Assembly (NCBI GenBank): GCA_015956445.1
Contig: WIUZ02000003.1
Location: 1,860,001-1,924,000 of the forward strand
Source: Thelephora terrestris
Lineage: Eukaryota > Basidiomycota > Agaricomycetes > Thelephorales > Thelephoraceae
Length of the DNA stretch: 64,000 nucleotides
Reading direction: 5' to 3'
Both the position numbers and the translations under genes were made by a program. The notes under the pieces were generated by a model. It was given only the letters and a program-made list of their open reading frames with translations. It was not told the origin of the DNA and did no database searches. Position 1 is the first letter of the stretch. Each line of letters opens with the position of its first letter. Of the stretch, positions 10,512 to 22,267 are shown piece after piece.

Positions 10512-13341
10512 ATGGCGTCTGGCCACCGACCAGTTCTACATCTCGCCCCCTCTGAAACTACGACAACGTGAGTCTCTGCTTCCTGTATAATCTTCTCTAC
10601 TAATGAAGTGTCTGACAGTGTTGTTACGACTACAACCACGACCACTACTTATGCACCAATCACGCTTCCACCTCTCCCCTCACCCGTCGTCCCTTCAAAT
10701 TTGAAGGACTATCCACTCCTACACGCAGAGCTTCCCGATTCTTTACGCGCGTTTCCTTTGGAACTCCCGGGTGGCACCCAGGCCACCTACCGACACGATG
10801 AGTTTGATTCAGAATCTGACCTCAAGGGAGAAGTTATCGGCGGCCGTGGCTGGAGGATGCTACGCCGGGATCAAGACGTAGACGCCCCAAGGATTATCGG
10901 TCTCGCTGACGCGGTAGAACGCTATGGCAGGAAGCGAGCTTTCGTAAATGAGCAGTCGATGGAGGGGGTCGAGAATACCGCCGACTTCACCCTCACTCCC
11001 CCACGCAAAAGGTCAAAAGCGACGCCATTGCCCCCGATATCTATGCCGCCGGCCGCGCCACCATCGCCCTTACCCTCTCCTGGTGGCTCCCCATCTCCAC
11101 AGACCGTCAACATCTGGCCATCCGCGCCTCCGAGTGGCGCATCATCCCCTCAACCTCAAGTACCGGTCCAACCAGATTTCTCCCTCACAACCCTTCTGGC
11201 TTTACCATCCATGCTCTCTCACTTTTCCGCTCTCCCCCCTCAACTACAAACTCACGTACTGTTAACCTTCCTCCGGAACTCCCCGCTCTCAGTTATCAGG
11301 ACCATTCATTCAGTTCTCACCCCTACAATGTCCAGGGACTTCCTTACGTTGCTACCCCCAGAGCTCTCCTCTCACATACTAAGTTTCCTCCCTTTCACCA
11401 CGCTCGCTCGAGCCTCTCGCGTTTGCAAGGCCTGGCGGAATATCATCGACACTGACCACGTCCTATGGAGAGATTTGTTGAAAAGCACCAAAATCTGGTT
11501 TGGAAGGGACTCTGAGCGGGCGTTCGCAAGGGAGTTATTTACAAGGCGACGGCGAGCAGGACTTCCGGCCCCTAATTCGCTCGCTGGTCCCCACCCGTAC
11601 AAAATCTTGTTCAAGTCACGCCACCTTACCCGGACAAAATGGATCAACAATCTCAACCCCAAGCATGTTTCGTTCCCCGCCCACGGTCGCGCAGTGGTCA
11701 CCTGTCTCATCTTTTCCCACGAACGTATCATCTCTGCTTCCGATGACCACTCCATCCACGTCTACTCGCCACACACAGGCCAGCTCACGATGTCACTGGA
11801 CGGACACGAAGGTGGTGTGTGGGCCTTATCGGCAACCAAAGACGTCCTTGTTAGCGGCTCGACCGACCGGACCGTTCGCATCTGGGATCTCAACACCGGC
11901 CGTTGTACACACGTTTTCGGCGGTCATACAAGCACTGTTCGTTGCCTCGCGATCGTCAAACCGGAGTGGGTGGAGACTACAGGTGAAGATGGGGTGGTCC
12001 AGCGCGAAAAGTGGCCTAAACGACCGATGATCGTGACCGGCAGTCGTGATCACACTCTTCGCGTTTGGTTACTCCCAAGGCCAGATGAAGACGAATACAG
12101 GTGTTTTGGGAACGGCGAAGACGAGGTCGACCCTGCCGAGGTATGGTCTTCCTTCGCTCCTGCGCCGCCTGACCGACTTACATCATGATGTCACAGGAGG
12201 ACGTAGACGAAAACCCGTACCACAAACTTCATTTAGAGGGACATGAGCACGCAGTTCGTGCTCTTGCTGCTCGAGGACGAACACTGGTCTCCGGGAGTTA
12301 TGATACCCATGTGCGGGTCTGGGACATCATCACTGGAGAGTGCAAGTGGATTCTCACCGGCCACACTCAGAAAGGTCTACCTTTTGTTGCCCTTGCCAAC
12401 GTCCGCTGCCGTTCTGACTCCTGTCACTTTTAGTTTACAGCGTGGTCCTTGATCCCACACGAAATATCGCTTGCTCCGGTTCAATGGACGGTACGGTTCG
12501 GGTATGGGACCTCAACACCGGCACGGAACGTTTTATGTTAACTGGGCACACTTCCCTTGTCGGACTGTTGGGACTGTCGGCTTCGCACCTCGTTTCTGCG
12601 GCTGCGGATTCGACACTGCGTATCTGGGATCCCGACACCGGTGACATAAAGCACACGCTCGCTGCTCATAACGGTGCCATCACCTGCTTCCAGCATGATG
12701 AATTCAAGGTTCTCAGTGGTTCCGACGGCACCCTCAAGATGTGGGACATCAGGGATGGATCAGTCGTTCGCGACCTTCTCACAGGAATTGTAGGTGTCTG
12801 GCAAGTCGTGTTCGAAGGTCGGTGGTGTGTAGCTGCAAGTAACAGGCAGGATGCTACTGTCCTGGACGTCTGGGACTTTGGAACGGAGGAGATCGAGAAC
12901 GAAGACGGGACCAAGGAACTCAAGGAGGTGTCCGATTGGGTAGGGGAACCACCGAACGGCTTCTATGAAGACACCACCGATGACGAGTACGAAGAAGAGG
13001 AAGCAGTGATGATGGACGTCATGGATCAGGACTCGCTCGAAGTCGCACCTAGTGATCGCGACCCCGACGAGAAGATGGACGAAGACGAGGAACATCCGTC
13101 CGCGTCCCGTGCTGAGTCAAGCAGAAGCAGCGGGAGCGCTCTGAGTGGGTTGGGAGATTCTGGGGGTAGAGGGAACCCAAAGGCTCGGGAAGAGTTGGCG
13201 AGACAGGTGAGGGCACAGATGCTTTCGACATCAGGGTCTCGCCCTGGGTCCTCAACAATGAGGGTGAGGTCATTGCCACTAAATGACGAGACACCAACAC
13301 GGCCAAGGATCAAGAATATGTTACCCAATCGAAGGCACTGA
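10512..13341 (+). CDS. CDC4: SCF ubiquitin ligase F-box/WD40 subunit Cdc4 (FBXW7/Pop1 family)
   Basis: Cdc4 binds phosphorylated targets such as CDK inhibitors and cyclins and brings them to the SCF ubiquitin ligase. Exon 1 begins MASGHRPVLHLAPSE at 10512. Introns are 10568-10618, 12141-12196 and 12375-12433. After a low-complexity N-terminus (threonine run, proline-rich part, basic PPRKRSK) come the dimerisation segment (LQTHVLLTFLRNSP), the F-box (LPPELSSHILSFLPFTTLARASRVCKAW, near 11355-11435) and seven to eight WD repeats (11690-12890). Arginines equivalent to the phosphodegron-binding residues of FBXW7 are visible in STDRTVRIW, HTSTVRC and GSRDHTLRVW. GHTSLVGLLGLS and VSAAADSTLRIWD match yeast Cdc4 closely. 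An acidic tail, then a serine/arginine-rich end finish the protein. All introns keep the frame; it looks intact. Confidence 0.95.
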
Positions 13342-13838
13342 CGCTTCGCCAATCGCCCACCCTCCTCGCGTTCTACCACCTCGACTCGCCGATTCTACTC
13401 ACTCTCTTCTTTGCGACTTGCCTGCCTTTCATGGACTGTCGACAACCATCAATCATTTTCATATCGCAACCTCGAAAGCACATACATATATTAATCTTCA
13501 CCTTTCGTTTCCTTCCATGTTCTCGCTATCCCCCTCAATATTCACATGTGCACCATTGAGCTTGTTGCCCTGGTCTTGATCTTTCTTTTTGGTTGTAGGC
13601 ATGAGCGCATAATCTGTTAATCATACCCCCCTCCCCCCACTTTCCCTCACCCCCCTTCCTCGTCTATTTCTTCGTCTGCGGGATCTGTAGACTTGGTGTA
13701 TTTTGGTACGGTGTACAATGGATAGCGAAGCAAATCAAAATGGGTGTTTTTTTCCTTGACACTCACGTCCCATCTATCTAGACCTTGCGACGCCGTTAAC
13801 CCCGAGGTGACGACCGTTGAATACGTACCGGCGTTTTC
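13342..13838. other. Intergenic region, CDC4 3' side
   Basis: This is pyrimidine-rich and probably contains the CDC4 3' untranslated region and the promoter of the next gene. No gene is seen. Confidence 0.5.
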
Positions 13839-16009
13839 GTGGCCTCGAAAAGCACTCAATCAGCATTCAACATTCAATATCCAATGCCTAAAGTTAAAGG
13901 TCGATCTCCTGGGGGCGCGGTGGCTGTGCCCGGTAAAACGGAGGCAAACCAAGTTCCCATGCCGTATTTTCCCACGTACCTCAGGTCTGTGGTGGCACTC
14001 CATCCACCAACGGCGAACGGAAAGATGACATCCGACGAACCAGCCCCTGAGGGAGCCGGAAAACTCATCTACCATGTGTACCACACTATCCTACAAGCAA
14101 ACACGGGCTTAGAAAAGCTTCTGGCTTCGGCTGGATTTGGCCGGGGGACGGACCTGAGGCAGCGCCTCCCTCCGCACTGCCTGATGACGGTGAAGTTTAT
14201 CGTGCGGCAAGAGAGGATTTTCCGCGAGAATTGGGAGATCTTCGTTTCGGTTCTGGATGATGCGGATTCGACGAGCGTTGGTGGTACGGTGCCTCAGAAA
14301 GCGGTGGCGGAGGCCGAGCCTGCTCCTGCTCCGCTGCCGGAGATTCCAGCTGGGGAGCCAGGAGATACATTGGTGATACAAGATACGGTCCGTTGCTTTA
14401 TTAATCCAATATTTTCGCTGACTTGCGGCAATTCAGCATCAGGAAGTCCCCGAACCCGTACTCGAACCTCCGATTGACACACCACCCACCTCAGTGGTAA
14501 CAACGCAAGCAGCAATAAAGGAGGAGCCGGAGAAATGTCAGCATCTCCCGCCCGCAGGTTCTCTCGAGAACCCGGTGGCGATTGACGACTCTGATGACGG
14601 GATGGTTCTGTCCCCCGTCACGCCTGCTAAGAGGAAGATGAAAGGTGGGTATGCTGGATGTTATCTGTTGGGCCTCGTTGAGACGCTGAATTCAGTGCGA
14701 CCGTCGGACGGAGAGAATACCGGAAAACGTCTGAAATCAGGAAGCTATCGCGCGTCTGGGTCCAAGGATCCCGACCCGCTCGTGGCTTCTCCCATTCATC
14801 TCACTATCGAAGCCGTGGGTTTACCTAACGAACCAGTACTGGCGTTTTTAAACTTTTTGATGCTGTTCTAACTCGTCGTTTCTGATCTGTAGCCTTCACC
14901 CGTGAAGTACAAGTGGAAACCACACGAAGATGCCAAGGTTGAAATCTACGGGGAGGATCAAAGGCCCCTCTACAGACGTTTAGACCAGCTCGGCCAGCCT
15001 CTCGATGTAGACCGAAGTCGGATCACCCACGACCAGTTCATCATCACAAGAACGGATATCGCCTCTATTTACGGCGGAGAATCCGTCTCGTCCTTCCCAA
15101 AGATAAGCAGCAAACGACAAGCGGAACACACTTACCGGAACTTCCTTCACGGAAACTTTCAACATAACCCATTCATGCCGCCGGAACCTGGCTGGCCTGG
15201 GTTATTCTTCAGGCTGGATGAGTTGAACGACCACCAGGATGTGGAGGGGAACCCGATCGTGTATCGGGCATTCGCTCGTCATGCGGACAGTAGATGCGTA
15301 TATCTGGGTCAGTATACTTTCACCAAGCTTGAGGGCATTTCCGGGCGAGAGTGGAGGGAGCTGCCCGAAAAGGTGCTGCACACACCCTGCCCGATTCACA
15401 AGCCATCATTATTAACGGTTCCATTGCAGACGAGAGAAATTTGGTTGAAGTTCTTCGGTGACACACTGCTCGCAAACCGCACTCTCGCTCGAATCGTACT
15501 CCGCAAATCCCAGAAGGAGGAGCCAACGGAAGCACAAGTGATAGCCAAATGCGAATCAATCAAGGCTCCAGGTGCGAGAAGAGCCTTGGCAGAAAAGATG
15601 GAGGCCGAGATACGCAGAGCTTTCAATCGTGGAGAAGAGGCACGACAACTCTCTCGATTCTTTGCTCTATTTGAATTGTTGACGCATGGTTGGGTCCGAT
15701 ATTCAGGGAATAGTCGTTTGGGGAATGAAATGCGTTTCGTACGACTACGAATTTGAAAGCGATCTATCGACCAAATGGCAAGGGCGCCACAAGAGTACCT
15801 CGCAAGTGGAATTGAAGGCTCGATGGGGGCTGAATATGCCGGCGTCCGGCTCTGAGCCTTCGGATGATGATGAGGGAGACGATGGGGTTGAAGAGGATGA
15901 AGTTCTGACAAGTAGGTCGCGAGGTCACCTCACACGGAAAGCCAAGGGCAAGAAACCTACCATTTCGCGCGGAGACTCTGTGTCGGCGACTATTGAGGAA
16001 CTTTACTGA
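13839..16009 (+). CDS. DUF6697-like protein (right-arm copy, complete)
   Basis: This is a multi-exon host gene of unknown function. Exon 1 (13839-14387) encodes an N-terminal region containing IYHVYHTILQAN and VKFIVRQERIFRENWEIF; a 49-bp intron (14388-14436) follows in phase 0. Exon 2 has KEEPEK and DDSDDGMVLSPVTPAKRKMK, a possible sumoylation or phosphorylation-rich linker with a nuclear-type basic patch. One or more introns lie between about 14645 and 14892. The main domain (14893-15639) has RITHDQF, SIYGGES, MPPEPGWPGLFFRLDE and YLGQYTFTKLEGISGREW. The last intron (15640-15706) appears to use a GC donor; the paralogue at 3036-5215 has GT at the same place. The C-terminal module has VWGMKCVSYDYEFE, an acidic stretch and a basic tail. 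DUF6697 resemblance is from memory. An alternative start is ATG at about 13884. Confidence 0.72.
15640..15706 (+). other. Probable GC-AG intron
   Basis: The coding frame GEE is followed by GCACGAC and resumes after ATTCAG with GIVVWGMKC. The homologous intron in the paralogue (minus strand, about 3345-3400) starts GTACATCC and ends CATCAG at the same two codons. The match in position and phase supports a GC donor here rather than an exon end. Confidence 0.65.
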
Positions 16010-16956
16010 CTGTGAAGACCGTCCACTAGGCATTCGGTTGTAGCCGGGGCGCGCACAGCGTAGTCATGCACGGCCATCCAGCGTCGAGAGGTGACAAAAT
16101 ACACAAAGTTACTCCATCCCGATGATGGCTCCGGGGGCGACGGTGAAGGCCATGTCAAGTTCCTGTGCGTCGGGGTAGTATCATCAGATGGAGCTTGACG
16201 TCCGTCTTGGCCTCTGCTACCGCAACGAAAGTGGGCACAAGTCAACACGATTCTCGAGATGGGATTGACAGTCCCGCGGTATCCACAGCCCATCCTCACG
16301 TTGAACCGGTGGCAGCAGTGACCGTCATGATGGGGTCGATTCCGGCCCGTTGGTCACTGAGTCAGGACTTCAGGATACTTCACCCAGATTCACGTTGTAT
16401 CACGCGAACTGTCCGATGCACATGCATGAGGCCTGCAAATCGGACCTTGAGGCGCACATTCCACTCCCGGGCCTACAACCCGCCGACATTCTTCACTTCA
16501 TCTCACAATGCCCCACGTCATTTTTGTTTTATCTCGAGCTCCTCCTCTTACATCCGTCCTTCGCCAAAAACCCGCTCCCCAGTTGCACATGTACATATTT
16601 GAGCATTGGCTGACAATTCACGAAAGGCAGGAAAAAGCGTTCGCATTGTGATGAATCCGCGCAGCATTCAGCTTCCATTCCTGACGGAACCGCAAACAGT
16701 ATCCCGGAAAATGAACAGTGGAATTCGACTGGGCCGGTACTGCCAATGTGTGCGGTGGGCCAATTGTTTCAAGAAATTCGCAAAACACGAAAACGTACAG
16801 TTACATGGACGAATACAAACAAGAGGAACATGATGGAAAAGGAGATAACGTACGGGAAACATAAATGTTACAAGTCGATGCGCTCCTCCAAATTAGACGA
16901 AACGCAAAAGGCACCAGCACGCGAGAAACAGACAGAGGCTTGGGCATGGGGTGCTC
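16010..16956. other. Intergenic part of right duplication arm
   Basis: This is the convergent 3' region between the DUF6697-like gene (plus) and the F-box gene (minus), duplicated at 420-1381. No gene is supported. Confidence 0.6.
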
Positions 16957-18740
16957 CTAGGGATAGGGATAGTTACTCTCGATTACTCGATACTCAACTT
17001 CCTGGGCCAAACTCTCCAGCTGCTCCACCTTGGGGTGCTCCTCCGTCGTGATGATCTCGACTCGGTCGAGTGGAGCGCCTCTGGAATGTCGTGCCTGTGC
17101 CGCCTCCGTCACATTGTTGACAAACTCCTCCCATCCAACTCCTTCGGGATGTTTGACGACTAGAACCCGAATGGGCGGCATTTTTTCTCCTGAGATGTCA
17201 GGAAAGAGACCAGGACTATAGCTTTCCAACACCACTGCCCGCAGGTTTTTGCATTTTTCGAACGCCTCCGCGAGACTTCCCCTCACGCGGTCTGAATCCA
17301 CCTCGAAATCGGAAGCTTCCCGCATATCGACGGAGAAACTAGCGACTTGGCCTAGCGGGAGCGGTGACAGTGTTGAGATTGCTTGGTCGAAGAGAACAGG
17401 GAACGGCCACATGTCGTCCGGAACGGGTTGGAGTGGGTCATGATTGAATGTTTTGCGAGTGGTTCGGAACGTAGTGCCAGAGGGGTCACGGAATTCCAAG
17501 GAACAAAGTTGACATTCGTTTCGGTCGACAACGCGCATGATGACATTGATGATTTCCTTGACCGAGTATTGTCCTAACAACCGCTGCAGCTCCGGCGGGA
17601 AAAGGCTATCATTAGGGTCATCAGGAAGCGCGTCTGTCAATTTCGTGTATGTTATGGACGGGCAAGTCAGGTGTGAGGCAATCCGTGGTGCGCCCCCAAT
17701 GAAGAGATCGATCCGCTGGACATGTGAGAGGGTCACTTTCCTGTTCGGGGGTGGAAATTCGTATACCATGGAGGATCCAATCGAGACGTCCTCCAGGGAA
17801 GGGGCGGCATCGAAGAAGTCGAAAAGCGCCACGACAGAGAGGGGTGTGTAAGAGGAGTCCCAGAATTTGAGCACCGTGAGGTTTGGTGCCTTGATGTTGT
17901 GCAACCCTGGAGCCGCAAACCCCGCCAGCGTCAGGCTCCTCAAAGCGTCCCAAACAAAGGTCGTGAGCGTGGATGGGGGTGGGTGCTCTTCATCGGTAGT
18001 GAGCTCCAGTTCCTGGATCTGGGAGAGCGCGTCAGTCCACCCTCTCAAGAGTCCCTGGGTTTGGCCCCAAGTAGGCTCTGAGGCGAAAAGGGACCTTATC
18101 CGTCGTTCGGATGCAAGCTCTGGGATGACCAGAAATCTTGGCGCTAGTGGTATCCGCTTGCGCCGCTTGGGGATGAATTGTGCGAAAGAAACGTGCACGT
18201 CCAACGCGCACTGCTGCGCGCGTTCGAAAAACAGGCTCGCGATGGAGCTTGTCATATCCGCTCCCCCAAATCGGATGTGAGTCCAAAATGTTGGACAGGC
18301 TATCAGGACATGACGCCATTGAGCGCAAACGTGAGTGAGATGGATCAACATCTTGTAGCAGGTGCGGTCTTCAGCAGTAACGTAGATTGCGATAAAAATG
18401 AAGATCTCCCGTGGCAGACGGTTGACGGGGGGCTGAAAATCATTCTGTACCTGGAGGTTCATGGGAGCGACCGACGGAGCAGTCCCTTCGGCGGCACTGA
18501 CCTATGCTTTTTGTCAGACAACAAGAAAAGAGATGACCATGCTGGCGTGATATTAACCAACCTCCACGGGTGTAAGCCTGAAGCAGGAGTAAGTCGTCGT
18601 TTCGTAGATCTGCTCAGGGGCTTCAACAAGACTACTTACGTTGCTGTTGCAAGCGAGTCTTGAGCATCGAGCTTCTCGCTCGATGCGAGTATGGGCTGGG
18701 AAATCGGCCGTCCCGCCTCGGGCTCTGTGTCTGTGCTCAT
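16957..18740 (-). CDS. F-box protein, Agaricomycete expanded type
   Basis: A likely substrate receptor of an SCF ubiquitin ligase. Exon 1 (18740-18640) encodes MSTDTEPEAG...SLATA; a GT-AG intron (18639-18497) follows and exon 2 begins AAEGTAPSVAP and runs to the stop at 16957, giving about 546 residues. The F-box is near the start of exon 2: NRLPREIFIFIAIYV, then LTHVCAQWRHVLIACPTFWTHI. This arrangement of LP-x-E, VC-x-W and a following P-x-W is typical of the large mushroom F-box families. The rest resembles degenerate leucine-rich repeats (LTLAGFAAPGLHNIKAPNLTVLKFWD). The last 137 residues are duplicated at the left edge of the window (3-419). No target can be inferred. Confidence 0.85.
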
Positions 18741-19129
18741 CTTGGTCGTGGGGTGGTGGAGGCGGCGAGCAAAGCGGGGGCCCACCGCAAAGGGGAAAGC
18801 ACCGAGCTCCACGTGACGTGGATCTACAGGAGCTATAGTAATCTTTGCTTGGGAGCAAAAGCGATCAAAATGATTCATACGAGGAGATGAAGGCCACAAA
18901 AAGATGGAGAACGGATGTCTCCAGGCTCTCAAATGAATGCAAGCAAACGAAGAAATGAAGAAATGAAAACCGGAACGGACAAGCACAACAAGCAAAACAA
19001 ACAAGTCCTCGTTACTTCGCTGGTCTGACGCCCCCACTTAATTCCCCGCCGTTGGCGTTGACGTTCCCGATTCGAGAGTTCCCCGTCATCCTCCGCAAAC
19101 GACCCACTAGCCGTCGCCATCGTCCGATC

Positions 19130-19276
19130 CATTGATCGACTTAACTTTGGATGCGCAATGGTTTTCGCCTCACATCACCACGCTCTACCGCTCCAACTAC
19201 AATCACATTTCGTACGACAATTTCCTAGATCTCCACGAAATAGGCGATATCAAGAGAGTTTTTTAGCCCTCATCGA
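19130..19276 (+). repeat. Inverted repeat flanking the esterase gene, left copy
   Basis: The segment running from TTGATCGACTTAACTTTGG to AGCCCTCATCGATGCG matches the reverse complement of 22788-22935 at roughly 85 percent by eye. The shared core includes TCGTACGACAATTTCC and AGGCGATATCAAG. The family is not recognised; it may be the remains of a DNA transposon or of a duplicated gene. Confidence 0.6.
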
Positions 19277-19277
19277 T

Positions 19278-19333
19278 GCGTCGACGCTGATGGTTTGAAC
19301 GAAGCTGTTAGTTCAAACCATCAGCGTCGATGC
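19278..19333. repeat. 23-bp perfect-but-one hairpin
   Basis: 19278-19300 and 19311-19333 are reverse complements with one mismatch, separated by a 10-base loop. The arm core is GACGCTGATGGTTTGAAC. It lies immediately after the left inverted-repeat copy. It could be a transposon end scar or a transcript hairpin. Confidence 0.75.
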
Positions 19334-19788
19334 AAATCTTTACCTTAGCAAAAACTCTTATAGAGCTCGCACCTCTCGTAGGACTCATGCGGATGCTCAG
19401 CTGGTCGATACTCCTCACAGGGTCATCCAGTCGCGATTGCGTACAACATGCAAGCAATGGGCGCTTACTGCGTCGCGTCCATCAGCCGCCCATATTCCTT
19501 CTGACCACACACTCAAATTCAATTCGCTGTCATAATTGGTAACAGAACTGGATGTGGACAGCGGACTTTCCGTTTCCATCGTGCCAATGCTTAGATGAAC
19601 CGTCGCTTCCGCCCGCCCTTTTTTTCTTATTGGCCGAGGCGTTCGGTCAGAAGCTCGGGGGGGAGTCGGTGAACGATTCCGCAGGCCGAATCAGCACTGG
19701 AACGGGTACTACTTAAGCCTGCGCGTCGAGTGTGAGCATCGTTAACACCCTCCCCCTCTACGACCCCAGGTTATCGACGCCTTTGAGG

Positions 19789-22267
19789 ATGTTGTTCAAC
19801 GCGCTCGTGCTTCTTGGTGCATTCCTCCAGGTTGGCGTTCACGCCGCAGCAGTCGCAAACAAACGCGATGGAAGTCCTGTGGTCAGCCTGAGCTATGCGA
19901 CCTTCCAAGGAAATTCGACGGGTGGGGTAGAGAGTTTCTTGGGAGTCCCCTACGCCCAGCCCCCAGTTGGTAACCTTCGATTCCGTCGCCCTCAACCCCC
20001 GCTTCCGTCACCCGGTATAACGCTCGTGAGTGATCCCGTGCTCTGCCGCAGTGATTGTTTGATCATCTGTCGCGTCTCTGTCAGGCCACAAAGTACGGAA
20101 ACGCTTGCTCGCAACAGAACTACACCCTGCCTTACATTCCGAACCTCAACTATTCCGCGTTGGCCACCTTTGTTTCAAAAGCCAACGCGTCTGAGGATTG
20201 TAAGTCACGCGTCTCTTTTTGCCGATCTATTGAATTCGCCGTGGCGTGGGACAAAATTTGACGAGACAAAAAAAAACTATCAACGTTTCAGGTCTTTACG
20301 CAAATGTATTCCGCCCCGCTGGTGTCACGGCAAAAAGCAAACTTCCGGTCGTCGTCGTGAGTATTCCCTTTGTGTGGTTTTAAATGACGCAATGATGGTG
20401 TCTGAACTCTTGCTACCAGTGGTTCTTTGGTGGTGCTTTCACGATTGGCGATGGATCGTCATATGATGGCAGCACTGTCATACAGCGTTCGGTTCAGCTC
20501 GGTGAACCGGTCATCTACGTCAACTTCAACTATCGCGTGAACGCTTTCGGCTGGTTGGCCGGGAAAGAAGCTCTAGCTGGAGGGGCAGCTAATCTCGGCT
20601 TGTACGATCGTACGTGATCATATCGATCGACAAACCTCCATGTCTTCTAACTATAGCTCCCAACTGTCGTCACAACCCCAACCACCAACGATCCGGGAAT
20701 CTTACAGAATCGTTCCTCCTGGACTGGGTCAAGACCTATGTTTCACAGTTCGGCGGTGATCCGAACAAGGTCACTGCGTGAGTTTAATTCCGCGGGGCGC
20801 CCCCTCCATCATCACCCCACATCGCTGACACCTCCGCGTCTGCACAGATGGGGACAAAGTTCCGGAGCGATATCCATCACTGCTCAATTAGTCACGAACC
20901 CTGTCAACCCTCCATTCAAGGCTGCGATCATGGTACGTGTTTGCCCGTTCTAAAACTTGTTTCGACGCAAGCTGATATCCCTATTTACTTCCAGCATTCG
21001 AGTTATTCGTCCATGATGTACAAGACCGATAGTCAGAAATACCAAGCGATCTACGATCACCTGGTCCAGTACACTGGATGCTCTTCAGCCTCAGACACTT
21101 TGGAATGCCTCCGTGCCGCTCCGTACGCCACCCTCAAAGATGCTATCAACACCACCCCATCATTCCTCTCTCCCAATGGATTGGACATCACCTGGGGCGT
21201 TAGCATCGACGGACAGCTCGTCCAGAAGTCCTTCAAGCAGTACATCAATGAAGGGTGCTATGCTAGGGTCCCTATCCTTGGTGGTCAGGTTGATGATGAA
21301 GGAACGTACGTCGGGTTCCTGCTTTTCCTGGCTCGAGTGGAGACGTGATGTTCGATCGCTTACACCACGAAATTCTAGTCTCTTCAGTCTTTACAGCCAG
21401 TCAATCATGTGGGTCACCTCGTAGACTGATTACCCAGTCACGCAGTTCTAACCATTCTTACAGTACCGATGCCAATGTCAAGACTTTCATGGGGGCACAC
21501 GTCTTCCTCGGGGCCTCCGAAACTCAGGTCGATTCGGTGGCTGACAAGTATTCACAGGATCCTGCTGCAGTGAGCCCCTTTGCCTGACCCCTCCAAGACC
21601 ATCTCCAGACTGAGTTTCCCAGGGTTCTCCATTTGGTACCGGAAACCTCAGCGCTTTGACGTGAGCCAATCACACGCTCCAAGCTCACGAATTGGGGCTG
21701 ACACACCTATCCCACAGTCCTGAATTCAAGCGCGTGGCTGCTATCCAAGGAGACAACACCTTCCAGTCTGGCCGTCGCGCCGCGTTCTCGAAGTGGGCTG
21801 CTACTCAGAACGTTTGGTCATTCTGTTCGTAGCTTCCTCCGGCCCACGATCGTAATTTCCATGGGGAGGTGTGCTGACTTGTGGACCTGTTTTAAGTGTG
21901 GAAGCGTAGGAAGGACCTTCTCTACATCGGCTCCGTTCATGGCGGCGAACTCCCTGAGATGTACGGTGTCACAGGCGACTACCTTGGCACGGACGCTATC
22001 CGTTCGTATCCCTCTCTTGTGACAATTTCGGTCGCTGATGGGATTCAACCAGTGAACTTCATCAACCACCAAGACCCCAACTACCCAAAGGGATCGACAG
22101 CCCCGAGCTTGCTATCGAGCGTCACCTGGCCTAAATACACCCTCGACAGCAAGAAGATGCTCTTGTTCAGCGACAACGCCACCGAAGAGTACACCACGAT
22201 TCCAGACACTTACCGCGCTGACGCCATCTCTGCCATCATTGATGTCCAAACGGCTTTGGGAGTCTGA
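19789..22267 (+). CDS. Secreted type-B carboxylesterase/lipase
   Basis: An alpha/beta hydrolase that splits carboxylic esters, probably secreted. ATG at 19789 begins a signal peptide (MLFNALVLLGAFLQVGVHAAA). The family marker FLGVPYAQPPVGNLRFRRPQ follows. About nine short introns interrupt the gene. The oxyanion region reads WFFGGAFTIGDG (about 20420-20450). The nucleophile motif is GQSSGAIS (around 20850) rather than the usual GESAG, but the serine is in place. The acidic residue is in GGQVDDEGT (about 21280) and the catalytic histidine is in SVHGGELPEMYG (about 21935), so the Ser-Glu-His triad is complete. The stop is at 22265-22267. Such enzymes in fungi act on lipids or plant-wall esters; the substrate cannot be told. 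It stands alone, flanked by an inverted repeat pair. Confidence 0.9.

Larger units (their letters stand above)
14437..17382. repeat. Right arm of the large inverted segmental duplication
   Basis: This is the reverse-complement partner of 1-2945. It covers exons 2 onward of the DUF6697-like gene, the shared intergenic part and the 3' part of the F-box gene. Because the left arm runs off the window, the outer limit given here is only the matching position. Confidence 0.85.
18741..19788. other. Intergenic region upstream of F-box gene and esterase
   Basis: This holds the divergent promoters of the F-box gene (minus) and the esterase gene (plus). A repeat at about 19130-19276 recurs inverted beyond the esterase, and a strong hairpin lies at 19278-19333; both are listed separately. 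A TATA-like ACTTAAGCC sits at about 19711, some 75 bp before the esterase ATG. No other gene is seen. Confidence 0.5.
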
